Shown one piece after another: positions 61,345 to 64,000 of a DNA stretch of 64,000 nt. The notes beneath the pieces were generated by a model that made no database searches, was not told where the DNA came from, and was given only the letters and a program-made list of their open reading frames with translations. The position numbers were made by a program, and so were the translations under genes. The DNA is taken from the NCBI RefSeq assembly GCF_018760365.1, contig NZ_JAHIAB010000003.1, forward strand, positions 1-64,000. Direction: 5' to 3'. The DNA comes from Pseudooceanicola endophyticus. Its GTDB lineage: Bacteria > Pseudomonadota > Alphaproteobacteria > Rhodobacterales > Rhodobacteraceae. Positions within the stretch are counted from its first letter, which is position 1. The number at the start of each line of letters is the position of its first letter.

Positions 61345-61677
61345 GACCGACAGACACGCACAGGTAATAATTCTCCCGCTGTCCGGGAGTCTCGCGTTGA
61401 CATTGATATTTTAGTGTATCAGTTTCAGGGGGCGCCCGAGGAGGGGCGCCTGGGCTGGCTCTGGGAGGACCCCCGATGAATTCCGACATCTGATCGTCCA
61501 CGGCCCGGGGCCGTGGCGCAGGGTTTCCTGCGGCCTGTCTCCGGGCGTTCCATACGTACCGATATTTTAACGGCCCGCTGCCCGGGCCGGCCCGTCGCAC
61601 CGGGGTCCTTTGGCCCCGGCCCGTCACCCCATGCGGGCGCAGGAGGCGCCCGTTCGACTTCCGAGGAGGAGACCCCC
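61345..61677. other. Promoter region of the MRJP-like gene
   Basis: It contains an AT-rich element with TGATA and TATCA as inverted half-sites (61404-61421), directly after TTGACA at 61397, so it may overlap a promoter. A hairpin GGCGCCC/GGGCGCC is at 61431-61450. A 5-codon ATG frame (61476-61493) with a strong GGGAGGA site follows, perhaps a leader peptide. A second hairpin, CCACGGCCC/GGGCCGTGG, is near 61498-61516. No gene is present. Confidence 0.45.
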
Positions 61678-62856
61678 ATGAAGACCCGGACCCGCGCGGC
61701 CCTGGCCGCGATCCTGCTGAGCGTCGCACCCGGCGTGCTGCTGGCAGAGACGACCTTTCCCAGCCCGATGAACTACGGCGCCCATGCCGGCGTGCCCCTG
61801 ACCGAGGTCGGCACCTATCCCTGGCTGGCCAATGCCGCCGCGCTGACCAACGATGGTCATATCTTCCTCGGGATGCCGCGCTGGCCCGGCTTCGAGAAGA
61901 CCCCCGGCATCGCAGAACTGAGCGTGGTCGACAATTCCCTGTCGGCCTTCCCGGGCGGCGACTGGAACACCTGGGAAAGCGGCAAGCCCACCGCCGATGC
62001 GCTGGTCAACGTCAACACAATCCACATCTTCGATGACGATACGCTCTGGGCGGTCGACCAGGGCTCTCCGTTCTTCGGGCCGCAGGTGGATGATGCGGCG
62101 GCCAAGGTGCTGCAATTCGACACCAAGACCGGCAAGCTGCTGCGCAAGATCACCCTGGGCAAGGATGTTCTGCCCGAGGGCGCCTCGCTGAACGACCTGC
62201 GGCTGGATGCGGAAAACGCCTATTTCACCGATTCCGGCAAGGGTGCCATCGTCATCGTCAACCTCAAGACCGGCAAGGCGCTGCGCCGGCTGGCGGGGCA
62301 TTTCTCGGTCACCGCGAACCCCGCCCGCCCGCCGATCGGCGAGAAGGGGCAGATGCTGATGAAGAAGGACGGCTCGCTGATCCATGTCCATTCCGACCCG
62401 ATCGAGATCTCGCCCGATGGCCAGTGGCTGTATTACCAGCCGCTGACCGGGCCGATGTACCGGGTGCCGACCAAGGCGCTGCGCGATCCCGACCTGTCCG
62501 AGGCCGATCTGGAGAAGCAGGTGGAATTCGTCTACGACACGCCGCCGCTGGTGGGCACGGCGATGGACAGCAAGGGCAACCTCTACATGGCCGAGATGGA
62601 CCGCCCCCGGATCACCGTGCTGACGCCCGATGGCGCGCTGCATGTGCTGGCCGAGGATGACCGGCTCTGGGGGCCCGACGCGATGTTCATCACCGCGGAT
62701 CGGGAGCTTTACGTGCCGATCCCGCAGACCGGGCGGATCGCGGCGAACCGTGGCCCGGATGGCAAGGACATGATCCAGCCGCCGTTCCACCTTTACAAGA
62801 TGGCGCTGCCCGACTGGCTGGGTGACCGCGAGGCGGTTCCGCCGGTCTACCAATAA
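61678..62856 (+). CDS. Secreted major-royal-jelly/yellow-family beta-propeller protein
   Basis: 392 residues with a signal peptide (about 1-23, ending VLLAE). The rest is a six-bladed propeller of the MRJP/yellow group: WLANAAALTNDGHIFLGMPR, NTIHIFDDDTLWAVD, LNDLRLDAENAYFTDSG, VGTAMDSKGNLYMAE. The group is close to SMP-30/gluconolactonases, and the bacterial forms have no firm role. GAGGAGGAGA precedes the ATG. It is convergent with an AraC regulator, with a terminator between. Confidence 0.88.
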   Translation: MKTRTRAALAAILLSVAPGVLLAETTFPSPMNYGAHAGVPLTEVGTYPWLANAAALTNDGHIFLGMPRWPGFEKTPGIAELSVVDNSLSAFPGGDWNTWESGKPTADALVNVNTIHIFDDDTLWAVDQGSPFFGPQVDDAAAKVLQFDTKTGKLLRKITLGKDVLPEGASLNDLRLDAENAYFTDSGKGAIVIVNLKTGKALRRLAGHFSVTANPARPPIGEKGQMLMKKDGSLIHVHSDPIEISPDGQWLYYQPLTGPMYRVPTKALRDPDLSEADLEKQVEFVYDTPPLVGTAMDSKGNLYMAEMDRPRITVLTPDGALHVLAEDDRLWGPDAMFITADRELYVPIPQTGRIAANRGPDGKDMIQPPFHLYKMALPDWLGDREAVPPVYQ

Positions 62857-62874
62857 GGCCTGGCAGCAGGCCCT

Positions 62875-62903
62875 GGCGCGTCCCGGGAAGGCCGGGGCGC
62901 GCC
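62875..62903. terminator. Terminator between MRJP-like and AraC genes
   Basis: GGCGCGTCCCGG and CCGGGGCGCGCC form a 12-bp stem with one wobble pair and a GAAG-type loop. It lies between the two convergent stops and has little U-tract. Confidence 0.55.
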
Positions 62904-62909
62904 TGCAGA

Positions 62910-63938
62910 TCAATGGCGCAGCGGCGCGGCGGTGCTGCGGCGATAGGTTGCCGGGGCGACGCCCTCCCAGCGGCGGAAGGCGCGGGTGAAGGCACTGGGT
63001 TCGGAATAGCCCAGCCGTTCGGCAATGACCGAAACGCTCAGCTTCGGTACGGCCAGGTAGCGCGCGGCCATGCGGCGGCGTTCGCCTTCAAGCAGGTCGG
63101 CAAAGCTGGTGCCGGCATCGTGCAGCCGACGTTGCAGCGTCCAGCGCGGCATCTGCAAGCGCTCGGCCACGAAATCGAGGTCGAGGCCCGGCTCCGAGAG
63201 GTTTTCGCGGATCAGCGCGGCGGTGCGGGCGGCGGTGTCGGGTTCGGCCTGGGCCATGCCGAGGCTGCGCAGGTTGCAGCACAGCAGCTCGCGCAGGGCG
63301 GCATCGGCGCCTGGCATCGCGCGGGCGCCGTCGGCCTTGCGGTAGACCAGGGCATTGGTGGCCTGGCCAAAGCGCACCGGGGCGCCGAAGGCGGCCTCGA
63401 TCTGGGCGCGGTCGCCGCAGTCGGGCTGTTCCAGGTCGATCAGCTCGGGGCTCCAGCCGGGGCCGGCGGCGTGGCGGAAGACGTTGCAGTACATCCCCAT
63501 CGTCACCAGCGCGTCCTGGCGGCGTTCGGCCACGCGCGCGGGGTCGATGCGGTAGCTCAGCCAGCACAGCCCGTCCTGCTGGCACAGGGTCGTCGTGGTG
63601 CCCTGCTGGTGCCAGGGGAAGAAGGTGGCCAGGTTCTGCGCCGCCTCGCCCAGATTGGCCGAGGAGGTGGCGATATAGCCGATCAGACCCAGCATCTGCG
63701 GGGTGAAATCCTGCCCGTAGGCCAGGCCGAAACTGCCGTCACCGGTCCTTTCGGCACCGTATTCCATCATCCGGCAATAGGTGCCCAGATCCATCTGGCG
63801 CGTCGGCGCCGAGAGGGTCTCGGGGTCGAGGCCCAGCGTGCCGAAGAAACTGTCCTGGCAAAGACCGTAGCGGCCGATGAAGCGGTCCATGCCGGTCGCG
63901 GCGGCACTCAGAACTTGCGGGGTTGAAGCGTGCTGCAT
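62910..63938 (-). CDS. AraC-family transcriptional regulator
   Basis: A 342-residue protein: N-terminal ligand domain (about 20-215) of the OruR/arabinose-binding-like AraC group and a C-terminal double HTH (about 245-335) with FVAERLQMPRWTLQRRL and VSVIAERLGYSEPSAFTRAF. The ATG at 63938 has GGAGGG about 5 bases upstream; an upstream GTG is unlikely. It lies convergent to the MRJP-like gene and near the right edge; what it controls may lie beyond 64000. Confidence 0.9.
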   Translation of the reverse strand: MQHASTPQVLSAAATGMDRFIGRYGLCQDSFFGTLGLDPETLSAPTRQMDLGTYCRMMEYGAERTGDGSFGLAYGQDFTPQMLGLIGYIATSSANLGEAAQNLATFFPWHQQGTTTTLCQQDGLCWLSYRIDPARVAERRQDALVTMGMYCNVFRHAAGPGWSPELIDLEQPDCGDRAQIEAAFGAPVRFGQATNALVYRKADGARAMPGADAALRELLCCNLRSLGMAQAEPDTAARTAALIRENLSEPGLDLDFVAERLQMPRWTLQRRLHDAGTSFADLLEGERRRMAARYLAVPKLSVSVIAERLGYSEPSAFTRAFRRWEGVAPATYRRSTAAPLRH

Positions 63939-64000
63939 CGTTCCCTCCACTCACAACTAGAGGCGTGCGATGCAACCTGGGGCGTCGGAGTGCAATCTTC

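Noticed and set aside
1-64000. CRISPR arrays
   Set aside because: No short regularly spaced repeats with unique spacers were seen on either strand; the tandem pair at 12664 has only two units and no spacer.

Overview
The window is alphaproteobacterial, most likely from a Rhodobacterales (Rhodobacteraceae/Paracoccaceae) genome. This is inferred from the very GC-rich coding style with strong third-position G/C bias, an EcfG-type general stress promoter, a B12-dependent ribonucleotide reductase, and the family content. It falls into two contrasting parts.

Positions 1 to about 21.8 kb form an accessory region with low gene density, mixed and often lower GC, broken genes and insertion-sequence debris. 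It opens with the first 19 codons of an IS1182-like transposase running off the left edge. A four-gene minus-strand operon follows, with two transglutaminase-like proteins around a conserved hypothetical and a small zinc-ribbon protein. Next come a single-domain response regulator behind an EcfG-like promoter, a convergent GAF histidine kinase, and a cspA cluster with three small proteins (5.4-6.6 kb). From 7.0 to 18.1 kb, several genes of unknown or effector-like function (a possible ADP-ribosyltransferase, a DpnII/MboI-type nuclease domain protein, a one-helix membrane protein and three unknowns) are separated by degenerate copies of one intergenic repeat. The clear copies all lie in the same orientation whichever way the genes point. 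Decayed genes cluster at the distal end: a frameshifted lysR beside an intact CMD/SDR pair, a twice-frameshifted mntP and an IS110 fossil. A DJ-1/PfpI protein with a divergent LysR regulator and a cytochrome b561 close this part.

From 22.4 kb to the end the sequence is dense, GC-rich chromosomal backbone. nrdJ lies behind two candidate pairs of NrdR boxes. A DeoR-regulated operon (27.0-33.7 kb) joins a complete Fe3+/2-aminoethylphosphonate-type ABC importer to three unrelated phosphoesterase-type enzymes (MBL fold, histidine phosphatase, PNKP-like HAD), which suggests uptake and dephosphorylation of an organophosphorus compound. dsbB, a yqaA-like gene and tRNA-Leu(CAA) follow.

The 35.4-53.3 kb block is a divergent pair of operons. 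The minus arm holds an amidase, a C69 peptidase, a hydroxylysine-kinase-like kinase and a class-III PLP enzyme resembling phospho-amino-alcohol phospholyases. The plus arm holds a peptide-type ABC importer, an M81 metallopeptidase, two collinear amidases flanking a gamma-glutamyltransferase, and a GntR/FCD regulator. Two identical palindromes (ATTGTCGACAAT) in the divergent promoter region are the likely operators. Together this looks like an import-and-hydrolysis pathway for an amide or peptide ending in an amino alcohol.

The last block is a complete kdp potassium-uptake operon (two tiny membrane proteins, kdpABC, kdpDE) with candidate KdpE sites, then a secreted MRJP/yellow-like protein convergent with an AraC regulator.
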